64,000 nt of DNA from Gorsachius magnificus (lineage: Eukaryota > Chordata > Aves > Pelecaniformes > Ardeidae): positions 73,312,255-73,376,254 of the forward strand of contig CM067084.1 in assembly GCA_034008185.1 (NCBI GenBank), read 5' to 3'. The notes beneath the pieces were generated by a model. That model searched no databases and was not told the DNA's origin. It saw nothing but the letters and a program-made list of their open reading frames with translations. Position numbers and translations under genes: made by a program. Of the stretch, positions 44,501-55,998 are shown piece after piece. How positions within the stretch are numbered: the stretch's first letter is position 1; each line of letters starts with the position of its first letter.

Positions 44501-46548
44501 CCAGCCCTGCCTGGCGTCCTTGTGCACTACGAAAACGTCTCGTGCCCCCGGCCCCTCTCAGCTCCCCCGGTGCCTTTGCTGCTGCTTTTCCCTCCCTCTA
44601 GAGCACATGGCCCACCGCAGCCCAGCTGAATTTTGGTTATCTATTGCCCAACCTGAAGTGAAAGCTATTTGGGGGGTGTTTTCTGGATATGTAATGTGGC
44701 AGCAGGTTTCCAAAGCTCAGTTAATAAAAAACATATTAAGGTTTTGCTTGACCCCTTGTGAAGCAGACAGCGAGGCTCCGATGGCTGTTGCTTACTTTAG
44801 CTCTGCATCCTGCTCTCCTTCGTGGTGAGGCCCATCACCATCTGGAGCTCCTGGCTGGAGCAGGGCAGTGTAGACGGTGCAGTTATAGGTAAGGAAAGCC
44901 ATAGGAATATATCCCAAGTGAGACTTTCAGCCCTAAAACATCCAAGCAGAAAAGTCCGGGATCTGAGTGTGGGTCAGGTAGGAAAGAGTGGTGGCAGCAC
45001 CCAGAAGCGACAACCCTGGCAGCAGGTCGTGATCAATCAGTCCTTTTAGTTTTCCTTCTGTTTGGAGCTAAGGAAACCATTTCACTCTCTAAAGCTTTTT
45101 TTCTACACCAAATTCTGGGGAAAATCCCCTTTTGTAGTTTGTGCTTATTTTTTTTTAGAGTGGGACTTTGTGAGAGGCACTTAGTTCCAGAAACTAGAAC
45201 TTTAAGGGAAACACCAAGTATCATGAAAGCTGTAAAGCAGTGGACTGGCAACACAGGTACTGGGTGGAGAGACACACAAGCAAATCTTGTATTTTTAAAG
45301 AAGTGTTTTCAAGAAAGCGTGTGTGACTGGAAAGACGGCACTCTCGGAATTACCTGTTGATCTGATAGCTCTGCAGGATTCACATTGACACAGGTCCTGG
45401 TCCAGGAAAATTTGCTGCTTACAGAGAGCAAGCACCAGAAACTGAAAGGAGAGGTTTGAGTTTCCCCTCTGACCAGGGCCACCACGTGGTAGTGGGTGAC
45501 GCTGTGATCCTGGGGTGCCATATCTCCTTTAATATTGAAGTCCTAACAACCTGTGACATTTGAAAGATGCAGTGGCATTCTCATGATGGTGAAGTTGCTA
45601 TAATCATGGCCCTGGGCAACTTCACAAAATGCATAGTGATACCCCATCGCATCCCAGCCCAGAGCAATGGGCACAGCCTGGCATCTATGGAGGCCAGGGC
45701 AGGGAAGAAGCCATCCTGCAGTCATGGCTGGATAAAATAGGGCTGAAACACAGCCGGTGCAAGCCACCCTTGAGCCACAGCCATGATCCCGCATCTGTGG
45801 TGCCGGTGCTGAACCACTGCCTCCATGTCAGACAGCTCCTGTGTTGTGCCCATCTGTTTGTCAAGCTGGGAAAGTGGGTGAGCACCGTCCCAGAATAAAA
45901 ACTGCTGTGCAAACACACGCTCACTCCATGATCCTGTGTCTCACAAGGGTGTTTGAACCCAATTAAAAACAAAGTCAGGGCAACTGATGCAGCAGGGAAG
46001 TAATGATGGGAATACAGGCAAGAGGTGCAGGACTGGACCTGCAGGGGCGGGATGACAGCAAGTGTCTTCAGAAAGCAGGAACCTGCGACCCTGGAAAAAT
46101 GAGCCTTATTGTAAGAACCCCAGCAACACCCTGTCCCTGAGCCCAGCCAGCCAGGGAAAGGAAGGGGGTTTGCATGTCCTGAAGGTCGACAGCTTCGTGC
46201 TGGTCTGGACTGAGGATGAATTCACTCCAAACCTGGGAGAGCTGCGAGAAACTCCTTGGGAAACAGAGAGCTGGGATCTCCCGCCGGTGGGGTTTCAGCT
46301 GCCAGAGGTGCCTCCTGGGTGGAGAGGAAGCAGACGAGCCATCCTCCTGGTTTTCCTGGTTTGCAGTTGGATTTTTGCCCTGCCATGGAGGCGAGGGTGG
46401 GTCAAGCCCCGGGGATGCCCTGGGATGCTCAGCTGGGAGTGGAGGTGGGCGCGCAGTCCTGCCCGGGCTAGGGGTGGGCAAGCGGGGTTTATCCTGCACT
46501 GTGCAGCGCTGCACGGGGAAGAGGTGACAGCAAAAGCACACAGACCTC
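38561..46548. other. Upstream intergenic DNA, no gene recognised
   Basis: Mixed composition with no LINE copy, exon or RNA gene that I can identify. The open frames (for example 41071-41781 on the minus strand) have no domain and carry random-looking composition. Enhancers of NAT8L could lie here, but nothing in the sequence singles one out. Confidence 0.6.
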
Positions 46549-47208
46549 CAGTGGCCCTCCCGAGTACTGCACTGCATGGTCACTGCCCTCCCGAGTACTG
46601 CACTGCATGGTCACTGCCCTCCCGAGTACTGCACTGCATGGCCACTGCCCTCCTGAGTACTGCACTGCATGGCCACTGCCCTCCCGAGTACTGCACTGCA
46701 TGGTCACTGCCCTCCTGAGTACTGCACTGCATGGCCACTGCCCTCCTGAGTACTGCACTGCATGGCCACTGCCCTCCCGAGTACTGCACTGCATGGCCAC
46801 TGCCCTCCCGAGTACTGCACTGCATGGCCACTGCCCTCCTGAGTACTGCACTGCATGGTCACTGCCCTCCCGAGTACTGCACTGCATGGCCACTGCCCTC
46901 CTGAGTACTGCACTGCATGGTCACTGCCCTCCTGAGTACTGCACTGCATGGCCACTGCCCTCCAGAGTACTGCACTGCATGGTCACTGCCCTCCCGAGTA
47001 CTGCACTGCATGGCCACTGCCCTCCTGAGTACTGCACTGCATGGTCACTGCCCTCCTGAGTACTGCACTGCATGGTCACTGCCCTCCCGAGTACTGCACT
47101 GCATGGTCACTGCCCTCCTGAGTACTGCACTGCATGGTCACTGCCCTCCTGAGTACTGCACTGCATGGCCACTGCCCTCCTGAGTACTGCACTGCATGGT
47201 CACTGCCA
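46549..47208 (+). repeat. Minisatellite, 21 copies of a 31-bp unit
   Basis: GTACTGCACTGCATGG starts at 46564 and then recurs exactly every 31 bp to 47184, 21 times, with no length change. The unit is about CCTCCYGAGTACTGCACTGC followed by ATGGYCACTGC. Nearly all variation is C/T at two sites: before GAG (one copy has A) and after CATGG. Because 31 is not a multiple of three, the reading frame shifts each copy and any protein reading would have a 31-residue period. Frames stay open on both strands for long stretches. I see no start, splice or other sign that it is translated. Confidence 0.98.
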
Positions 47209-48825
47209 CCCCGGGGACAACGACTTCACCCTGCCACTGCACATGGGTGAAGAAGAGCTCGTGAACAAAGTGAGGGGGTCCCATAGGAAAGCAAAGAGAT
47301 ATGGAAGAGGTCGTCTTCTCCCCCCTGCTTCAGCGGCCAGTGCCTCAAGCATAAGGTTGGCTGGGGCTGCAGGCCTCAGGGAGGAGGACAGCCGGCACAT
47401 TGCTGTGCAGTGCGGCCGTCCCGTGGCCGCGCTGAGCTGCCTTTCCTGTGCTTGGGCTGACTTTTGGGGCCCAGAGTCTGCAGATTGCGTAGGATGGTGC
47501 TCATAGCCACAAGTCCTTGGAAATAAAGATAAACCTGCACAGTCCTGACGTGGGTCTGGGACCTGGCGTGGGCTCAGCTTGGCTGCTTACAGCCCCCACT
47601 GGGCGTTGCAACAGGGAGCTGGAGTGCAGGTGAGACACTCAGGGATTTCATTTCCCAAACTTGGCCGTAAGCTTTCTTACAGTGAGGGACCAACACTCAG
47701 GTGGAAAACATACTGAAGGGCCAGAAAAGGTCTGGCTTAAGGATTATTACAGTGCATCGCCGGGACAAGCACCACACATAACCTACTGCCCGCAGAAAAC
47801 AGCACGGTATGGAAACTCTGCACCCCCTCCTTCCCTCCCTCCCTCCTTGAGACACAGAGAGGCTTTCCTGCGCCATCCTCCCTCCCAGTGTTCTCATCCA
47901 GACAGGCACAAGGCTTGAAGTCATCAGCTCCGTGTGATCCCACCAAAACCCTTCTCGCCAGCAGCACTTCTTCACGCGCCGCTATTGTAAATACCTCCGT
48001 ACGAAATGGTTACTCATTTACAAGGTAGTGCTCTACGTGCCAGTCTGCTGTTCCTGAGGGAAAAAAACTGTAGCAGAATAAACCCATGGTTTTTGGTGAT
48101 GATTTCCCAGTTTTAACAATGACTAGGGAATTAGGTTTGATGTTTTTTTTTTCTTTTGTGGCCCCTTTCACCACGTGGGAAAGCTGTTTTTCTTAGCCCG
48201 AGTCTCCTGCGTTGCATGGCTGCTTCTGACTGCCCCAGCATCCATCACTTTCCCGTCATGCCCTCTGCAAGAGGCAGAGTCATCTCAAACTCAGGACAAA
48301 TGTTTTAGAGCCCAAGGAGGTATCTTGCGTGGCTTTGACAAACAGGTTTTATGAGGGAAAAACCAAGAGCGGTGCTGAATGCAAAAGGGAATATCAGAGG
48401 ATTTGAGTTCAAGGCTTAGCATCTAATTTCAGCATGTCTGAAGCCTGGTAAGAAAAACCTCCTTCCTGCTGTACCCCATCCACTCACCGGTGCTCCCCGG
48501 GGAACTGCTGCCGACTGCTTCGAAATTCAATTTCTGCACCAGCAGTGGCGTCTTGGGCCTGGCAGTAATCGCTTTGCCAGATGATCGGCTGCTCATCGCT
48601 GACAGAGCACTGCAGGGCCAGAGCGGCTGGTCCGTGGTGCCAGGATGGTACCATAAGTTGTTCAAGAAGCCCCATGCTTTTGGGCCAGCACCCCCTGCAC
48701 TCAGCTCTGCCTCCATGAGCGGCACACCAAGGCTCAGGGCTCAGTGCCTTGCCCAGAAACGGGGCGGTTTTGCTGAGAGCAGAGCCGGGAGCCTTGAATC
48801 AGCAGCACTGAGCCCACCACCTTCC
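47209..48825. other. Intergenic DNA between two tandem arrays, nothing recognised
   Basis: Ordinary mixed sequence. A short CCCTCCTT repeat is visible at about 47825-47848. No exon, RNA gene or mobile element is evident. Confidence 0.55.
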
Positions 48826-48828
48826 CCA

Positions 48829-48917
48829 CCCCATCCCATCCCATCCCACCCTATCCCACCCCATCCCATCCCACCCCATCCCATCCCATCCCATCCCATC
48901 CCATCCCATCCCATCTC
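48829..48917 (+). repeat. (CCATC)n pentanucleotide array
   Basis: About 17 units of CCATC with scattered CCACC, CCTAT and CATCT variants. The last part (after 48875) is the purest. Likely length-polymorphic. Confidence 0.95.
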
Positions 48918-50454
48918 ACGTCCGCCTGGTTCCTGCTGTGTCCCCTCTGCATACTCTGGGCTGCCCAACCTAGCAAGAAAGCTTTTGGGGGAGCACAGGC
49001 TCCCTTGCTGATGCTCACTCGCTGCTGCTCCCTGACTGCCCCGTGCTATTTCCAGCACATCTCCAGAAAATAGCTCACTCCCCCCGACACGACTGGCTCT
49101 CCACAGTGGGGAGCGAACTCAGCAATTTACCAGAGGGATTCTGATTCTTATTTTAGACTCCTATTTTAGCCTTCTTTTTCTTTTTAAATTTGTGAAGTTA
49201 ATCCCTTCTACAGCTCTGGGATCGAGGTGCTGCCAGCGCAGCAATTGCAGTGCCCACAGGAAGACTGGCTTTACAGCCCTGCTCCCTGCAAGCTGCTTTC
49301 CTCACCTTGCCCCTATGTGCCTCCCTTAATCTGGACAGTAAAAGATGCTCTGAGCTAGGCAGCTGCTTTTTTATTTTTCCCATTTGCAAACATCACCATC
49401 TCTTCAACAACAGCAGAGGAGGTGAAATGGCAAATCTGGGGTTTTGGCATGCCTGGTCCAGGGTGGCGGCAGTGATGTTGCTGGGCCTGGGACTGAAGAC
49501 TGCAGAGTGCTAACGCAAATTGAAACTGTGGAGTTATATCCACTACCTTGCAGTCTGCTCCACCTCCACATCCCTCATTGTGTACGGCCCCTCCCAAGAT
49601 CGCGTTTTGCTGCAAGATCGGCCTTGTGTCTGTCATGTGCAGAAACCCGGTCACCAGAAAATCTGTGTATAACATCTGCGGGTCATCTCAGTTTCAGTGG
49701 ACAGGAAGAGGGTGAGACGCTGTGGTGATGTGAGTCTCTTTTCAGTTGCTCCAGTACATCAACACGCTGGTACAACCAACCCGGCCGACATCTGTTATTC
49801 CTGCAATGCCAACTATGTATCATCTTGACTCATTTTCTATTAGATCCAGCTGTTCTGGCTGATATGCTAGTGACCTTTTCAACTGGTGGTTCAGCACTTG
49901 GCTACCAGGAGGTCACTGTGGATGGGACTTTGACACAGGCTCAACGCTTACATCTATTCTGCTGGGGTGAGGAGGGATTTCACTCACCTGTTTCAAGCAG
50001 GAGCACCTTGGAAGATCAGCTGGCCCTTGCTCACCAACACGAGGTCACCGCCGTGTCTGCAGCGTCAATAAATCAGTCTGGCCCTGAAGGTTCAGTAAAC
50101 CGTGTAATCTGGAAAGCGCAGCTCAGCGCCCATGCCCCAGCTCTTGGGAACCACATCACAGCAGGACCAGGTCCTGACTTCAGCTTTGTTAGGCAGGAGG
50201 AGATGCCATAGTGATGCACGTGCTAAAAATACCTACTAAATATTGTGTAGTAGCCCTGCTCCCGGGGAAAGCATGGCCAGGGCTTGGGAGAGGAAAGAGG
50301 AGAGAAAGGCACTGACCAATACACGTAACTGCAATACAGGAGGTGGGAAGTAAGCAGGGCATAAAATGTTGGGATGCCATATTTTGTAGAGTGGCTTGTT
50401 CTTGTGGGCAATGATTTCTCAAAGTAGCTTTATCTTTTAGTTTTGCCCAGCTGT
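48918..50454. other. Intergenic DNA, no supported gene
   Basis: Contains an open frame at 49825-50211 (plus) without recognisable domain; its first true ATG lies about 13 codons inside. No other feature seen. Confidence 0.5.
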
Positions 50455-50866
50455 TTGCCCATGTTCAGCCCCTAAATCTCTGTTTGAGATGAGGCCAGAA
50501 TTTATCCAGATTTCCTTCAGCAAGTAAGGAACAACTATTCCCAAACTGTTCTCAGTCAAAGTTAGTCTCATCTGCCATTAAAAACCTTTGGAGATGGGGA
50601 GTCTGCGCTTTCTTCAGTAACTTGGTCTCCAGTTCTATTGCCTGGTGTTTAAATCCCCTTTTGGTTACTCACCACGTCTAACCTGAGTCAATTTTGCTGG
50701 ATATTACTCCAATTACCTCTTGTCCTCCTGCTAGGGGCTGAGGGACAACAGCTGACCACCTCCTGCTTTACAGCAACATTTACGTGTTGGAAGACTATTA
50801 TCTTATGACTTTTTAGCCTCCTTTTATAGACTAAACAAGGCTAATTCTTTCAGCTTTAACCACAAA
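50455..50866 (-). mobile_element. Ancient CR1/L3-type LINE 3' fragment, highly degraded
   Basis: Read on the minus strand it follows the 3' LINE layout in order: AGCCTTGTTTAGTCTATAAAAAGGAGGCT, a stretch like ATAATAGTCTTCCAACACGTAAA, AGGACAAGAGGTAATTGGAGTAATATCCAGC, CAGGTTAGACGTGGTGAG, and a GACTCCCCATCTCCAAAGGTTTTTAATGGCAG block. Divergence is much greater than for the other CR1 copies here, and its wording resembles the old amniote L3/CR1 group. The limits are approximate. Confidence 0.75.
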
Positions 50867-53800
50867 CCATCACTGCAGTTGTGCCAGCAAAATCATCAAA
50901 GCAGATGCAGCTACATGCATTATGTGGCCTTGTGTTGGTGCTGCTTCTGGTCGCCACACCACAGGGAAGCTGAGCCAGCACAGCCTTTCTGCAGGAGTTT
51001 TCTAGCCAAGACTCAGCTGAAATTCAGAGGTTCATCCCTGCACCACAGTTGCAGCTGTGGTGGTTTGCAGCACATTTCTGCTTTGGTTTCCAGTGGCATT
51101 GCCACTGCCCAACTTCTCTAGGAGGCTTCCTGGGAGGGGACACAACCTGTACCTTTGGCTCTGAGCTTCCTTGTCCTTTGTGCTGCTTCTGGTGCTCTGG
51201 ACGGGGTAAGAAGTGGAGCAGGATCTGTCCTGCAAGGCTCTTGCTTTGTCTTTGCTCAGTGCAAAAGCCTGTGCAATGCTCCTGGAGCAAGGCAGCCCGG
51301 GCTGTTGTCTGTCTCAGCAGGGGATGCCCAGCCAATGCTCTGTGGGACCCCTCTGGGATACAGCAGGTCTCTGAGGGATTCCATGGGCTGTTACGGTCCT
51401 GCCTGGACACCTTCCTCTTGCATGAAAAAAAGTTGTGTATGTGTAGGGAGAAGATGGAAATCTTCTCTCCTTGGATTTTCCCCATAGGATTCCTTTCTCT
51501 CTGTAGGTGGGAGCTTATGTGACTGGTGTGCCATCACAGGAGGCCACCCGGGCCAGCTGTCCTGCACCTTCTGGGAAAGGGAGGACTAGAGAAGGAGGAG
51601 AAGCAAGACAGCACCCAGACAGCACATCCATGCCATGGCGAGGTTTGGTTTCCTTATGGTTGGGTCTATACTGAAGCCTCCGTGGATCCTCAGTGCTGAG
51701 GACGAATTTTAAAAACCTCTCCTCTGCTTTTTATAATCCCCTGCTCGTCTCAGAGACCCCAAAGCGGGGTCTGCGTCCTGCACAGGGGCCTCCCTCGGTG
51801 ACTTGTGGAAGGCGTAAGGTTGTTTGTTGGCTGGAGGGACACACTGGGAACAGCACGTTTAGCTGGTTTTGCTATCTCGGTGGGACTGATTGTGGGGAAC
51901 AGCTGGTCCAGCCAGGAGAGAAGTGCGATAGCGAGATGCCAGATGAGTAAGACTAAACACAGCAGTCCTGACCGGCCCCTCCCTTCCAGCAAACCAAAAA
52001 TGACCCCAAGCAAGTCACCCAAGTGAGAGGCAAACGAGACCCAGTGCCTTCATTTTAAAATGGCACCTGGCCCCACTGGAAAGGGCCCCTTCAAAGGACC
52101 TGGCTATTTTGTGCCAAGCCCTGATGCTCAGCGGCTCCCAGGATTTTTGAGTGTACTCAGTAATAATGCTCAATTTTTCTACCACAGGCAATCCCTGTTG
52201 TAAATCTCTGTTGGAAATCCTTGTAAAAAAAGCACTGGCTACAGGTCCTTCAGTTCTCTGCGGTCCTTCAGTTCCTCATCCCGGGAGGTGGACGGCCATT
52301 GCGGGGGGACACTCTGGGGCTGCTGGTGCTTCTCACCATAAGGCACTTTGCAAACATTCAACCCCTGCTCCTGAGCCAGCCTTGGCTTGCTGCGGGGTAG
52401 AAATCAAGCTGTCAGCCGCCAAAACCTCCTGCCAGAGCCTTGGGGCTGGGGTGATAAGTGCTGGGGCCCTGCAAGGACTTTGGGCTGAATTTAGAGGTCT
52501 TACATTAAGTGTCTGCTTTAATCGTAGTGCTTAAGGTTGTGAGAATGATGAGATGCGCCCAGCAGACCCGACTGCCTCAGCTGTGGGGAGAAGGTCTGTA
52601 GAAAGGGGTATGAACACAGTGACACTCTCAGTCCCCAGTCACATTCCAGTAGAAAAGAGTCTTCTCTTTAAGCAGATGAGGACAGTCTTGTGTCATTGCC
52701 TAAACAGAGGCAGGTGATGCCATTTCACAGCCTGCCTGGTGTCCGGCTGCTCTGCACGGGCAGGAATCTACCCCAGGTCCCCTGTTACAGCCACCAGCCC
52801 TGTACAGATGGACCAGTGACCGCAGAGGACCCCAAACGGTGCTGTGTGCTTCTGCATGGGCAGCTGAACAGGGCCCATGCTGGCTCTGCTTTGCAAAACC
52901 AGAAGCAGACCCAGACCCTGGTGCAAGTAGGCAATGCCCGATGGGGACGCCTGCATCCAGGCTGCAAGATGTCATTGCTGGGGACTCGAGCAGATACAGT
53001 TGCTTTGGCTTGTTGACTGTTAATACTGCTGTTTGCGTTAAACAGCCAGTTGCACAAATGGGCTTGGGGTAGCCCTTGTTTTAATTGTACACACTACAGC
53101 CTTCCCTGCAAAACAATGTTTGGCCCCAAAGTGCATGCAGCCAGAGCCAGGCAAGAGTGTGGTTTTCTTTCCCTGTGAAATTTGTTAGGGTATCAAAGAA
53201 AAGAATAATAAATCTGTCATGAGTTGCAATGAAAAGCCACAATCACAGAAGCATTTTTCAAGCTGTAAACCTGAAAGAAAGATTCCAGTGAGGAAAACTG
53301 AAATGTTTCACTTCCATTTCAAGCATGCAGCGATTGCCCGTCACCCCACTCTGGCTGCAAAACAATACGTGTTCAGCGATGTCAAGCATGGTTCAAAAAA
53401 ATGCTTTTCCAAGTTGCAAAATTACTTGAAGCCAACTTTTTCCAGCAGAACACATTGTTTTCAGCTCATCTGATCAATTTTTAATTTTCCCATAAATCTC
53501 GTTAGCCCAGCAGCACTCCAATAAACTCCAAGCTGTAGCCGGGCTCTGCCATTTATATGAGCACTGGAGGAATAAATGTGGCATGTAGGGTGATTTATGC
53601 AAGTTCACTTGTGTTTCCCAGTTGTGGTTGCAGCTCCCCTGCAGCTCCGACGCTCTCCAGGAATCTCCTTGGTTCTCGCCCTACTGCTGCGCTCCCGAAC
53701 GGGCTGTCTGGGTCTCCCATCTGTGCTGCTGTCCCCCGGCCCACCCACGCCGTATCAACCTGTCACCGCGGCGAGCGTGGAAAATGGAGAGCCAGGAGCA

Positions 53801-55323
53801 GAGCTAGGAAGTGTGTACATCAGCCCACCTCCCTGCCCGGTGGTGGTGGGCCAACACCTCCACCAGCCTGCTCAGACTATGGCAGCACAAGGAAGGAGAA
53901 ATCAGAGGAGGACACCAAGGCTGGGTGAAGTGGTGGTACAGAGGAGTTTGGAGCTAGTGGCACCTGCAAGTTTGTTTCATAAAGACGTATTTCGGAGGGA
54001 GGATTTCACCTCTGTGCGTGAGGAAATGTCTGGTCAGGGAACGGGATGGAGGTGCTCATTTTGTTATTAGGTATCCAAAAGGGTCATGGGTTTCTGATGA
54101 GCTCTGAGACATGCAGAGCTTCTCCTGGGCCCAAGATGTGAAGTCAAGCATCAGATGAAATCAGTTCCTGGGGTGAGATAATATTTAGCATTACTGAACA
54201 GGGAATGGGGGGAGAAGGCAGGCAGGGAGGCTGTGCATGGCAGTCAGGCTTTGCGTCCCACCAAGCCCCAGAATCACAGGGAGAGTCCCAGATGGGGACT
54301 CCCTTGGGGTGGACAGGCACGGCGATTGACCGAGGCAGATGGAGAGCAGCAATCCCAACCAGATCCCTGCAAGGGGAGAGACAAAGGTATTCCGGCTGCT
54401 CCATCAATCTCTAGTTGCCACTGGGGGCATGTTCAACAGCTCAAGTTAGGCTGCTTGTAGGGAGCCATCACCCTTAAGAAAAAAGCCAAGTGGAGCTAAG
54501 ATCCCAGCAGTACTTGTAAGTTCCTCCTGGATGCTAAACTCTTTGGGGATGGCAAATTCCCCGGACTATTTGCATGCACTGCATCTGTAAAGCACATAAC
54601 ACAGCAGAAGCCCGCTTCTCCTCGGGGATTTCTCTGACTGCAGCAGGAACATGTAGCTGTGGTGTGGCCTCATGGGACCCAGCATTTCCGTGGGCTCCTC
54701 TCCAACACATCAGTAGCTGCCGGGTCTTCTGCACCGCCTCCAGCTTGTGTGCGTTTCTCCCTGAGATTCAGCAGCCAGGGGAGGCTTTGACCAAGGATGT
54801 CTGCAAAGCTCCCCATCATTTTCCATGCTGGCCGGGGGATCAGGGAACGGCTTCAACAGTTAACAGCCACCACCAGCTGTGGCTCCCGAGCAGGGACAGA
54901 AAGGGCCCGGGCACCCAGCCAGGAGGTAAGCTGTTTGAGCACTTTGGCAAAGGCTTCAAACCCCTCGGCTAATTTCGGATGTTCTGCTTGTGGCATGGAG
55001 AGCTGCATTCCCATCTAGGAGAGCTCTTCCCTGGGACTAGGAAGGGAAAGGACTGTTTATTAATACAACATTGTCAAGAGTGGCTTTTAATTTCAGCACA
55101 TCTATCTTTCTGAAAGCCCCGGCCGAGGTGGTTTCCCTCATATGACACTTTTCCTCTAAGGAGCCCCGAGGGTGCTGGAGAAGAGGCCATTGCGAAAACC
55201 CAGGGGATGCAATGCAGGATGACCACTCCCTTTCCAGGTGTTTTGAGAGAATAACAAATACAGAATATTAAAATCAGAGAGAAAATTTTTGGCAAAGTCA
55301 TGCTTAATTTCCATGCTCTCAGC
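50867..55323. other. Intergenic DNA, nothing recognised
   Basis: No gene, LINE or tandem array that I can support. The open frames at 51024-51522 and 53557-54070 overlap each other on both strands or in several frames, as expected by chance in GC-rich DNA. Confidence 0.55.
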
Positions 55324-55998
55324 AGGTGGATGAAAAGCTGGACATGAGCCGGCAATGTGCGCTGGCAGCCCAAAAGGCCAACCGTACTCTGGGCTGCATC
55401 AGGAGAAGCGTGGCCAGCAGGTCGAGGGAGGGGATTCTGCCCCTCTACTCTGCTCTGGTGAGACCTCACCTGGAGTACTGCGTCCAGCTCTGGAGCCCTC
55501 AGCACAAGAAGGACATGGAACTGTTGGAGCGGGTCCAGAGGAGGGCTACAAAAATGATCCGAGGGCTGGAGCACCTCTCCTATGAGGACAGGCTGAGAGA
55601 GTTGGGCTTGTTCAGCCTGGAGAAGAGAAGGCTGTGGGGAGACCTAATTACGGCCTTTCAGTACCTAAAGGGGGCCTATAGGAAAGATGGGGAAAATCTT
55701 TTTAGTAGGGCCAGCTGTGATCAGGACAAGGGGTCATGGTTTTAAACTGAAGCAGGGTAGGTTTAGACTGGATATAAGGAAGAAATTCTTTACAATGAGA
55801 GTGGTGAAACACTGGAACGGGTTGCCCAGAGAGGTGGTGGAGGCCCCATCCCTGAAAACATTCAAGGCCAGGTTGGATGGCGCTGTGAGCAACCTGATCT
55901 GGTTAGCGGTGTCCCTGCTCACTGCAGGGGGGTTGGACTAGATGACCTCTAGGGGTCCCTTCCAACCCAAAACATTCTGTGATTCTATGATTCTGTGA
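55324..55998 (+). mobile_element. CR1 LINE, 3' 0.67 kb, best-preserved copy
   Basis: Begins inside ORF2 and ends in the ATTCTGTGATTCTATG tail. The ORF2 end reads through without a stop for about 130 codons ([75 protein letters not shown]). It then shifts frame near 55718-55722, where one extra base in GATCAGGAC breaks the usual GATAGGAC. The reading resumes in the next frame ([40 protein letters not shown]). The 5' end is truncated, so it is a dead copy but a relatively young one. Confidence 0.97.

Noticed and set aside
46062..47183. Repeat protein with 31-residue period over the minisatellite
   Set aside because: A 31-bp unit read in rotating frame gives this in any frame; ends coincide with C/T variants that make TGA. 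No evidence of translation.
49825..50211. 128-codon plus-strand frame with a plausible amino-acid mix
   Set aside because: First codon is TTG; from its true ATG about 115 codons remain; no domain recognised and no splice or promoter signal.
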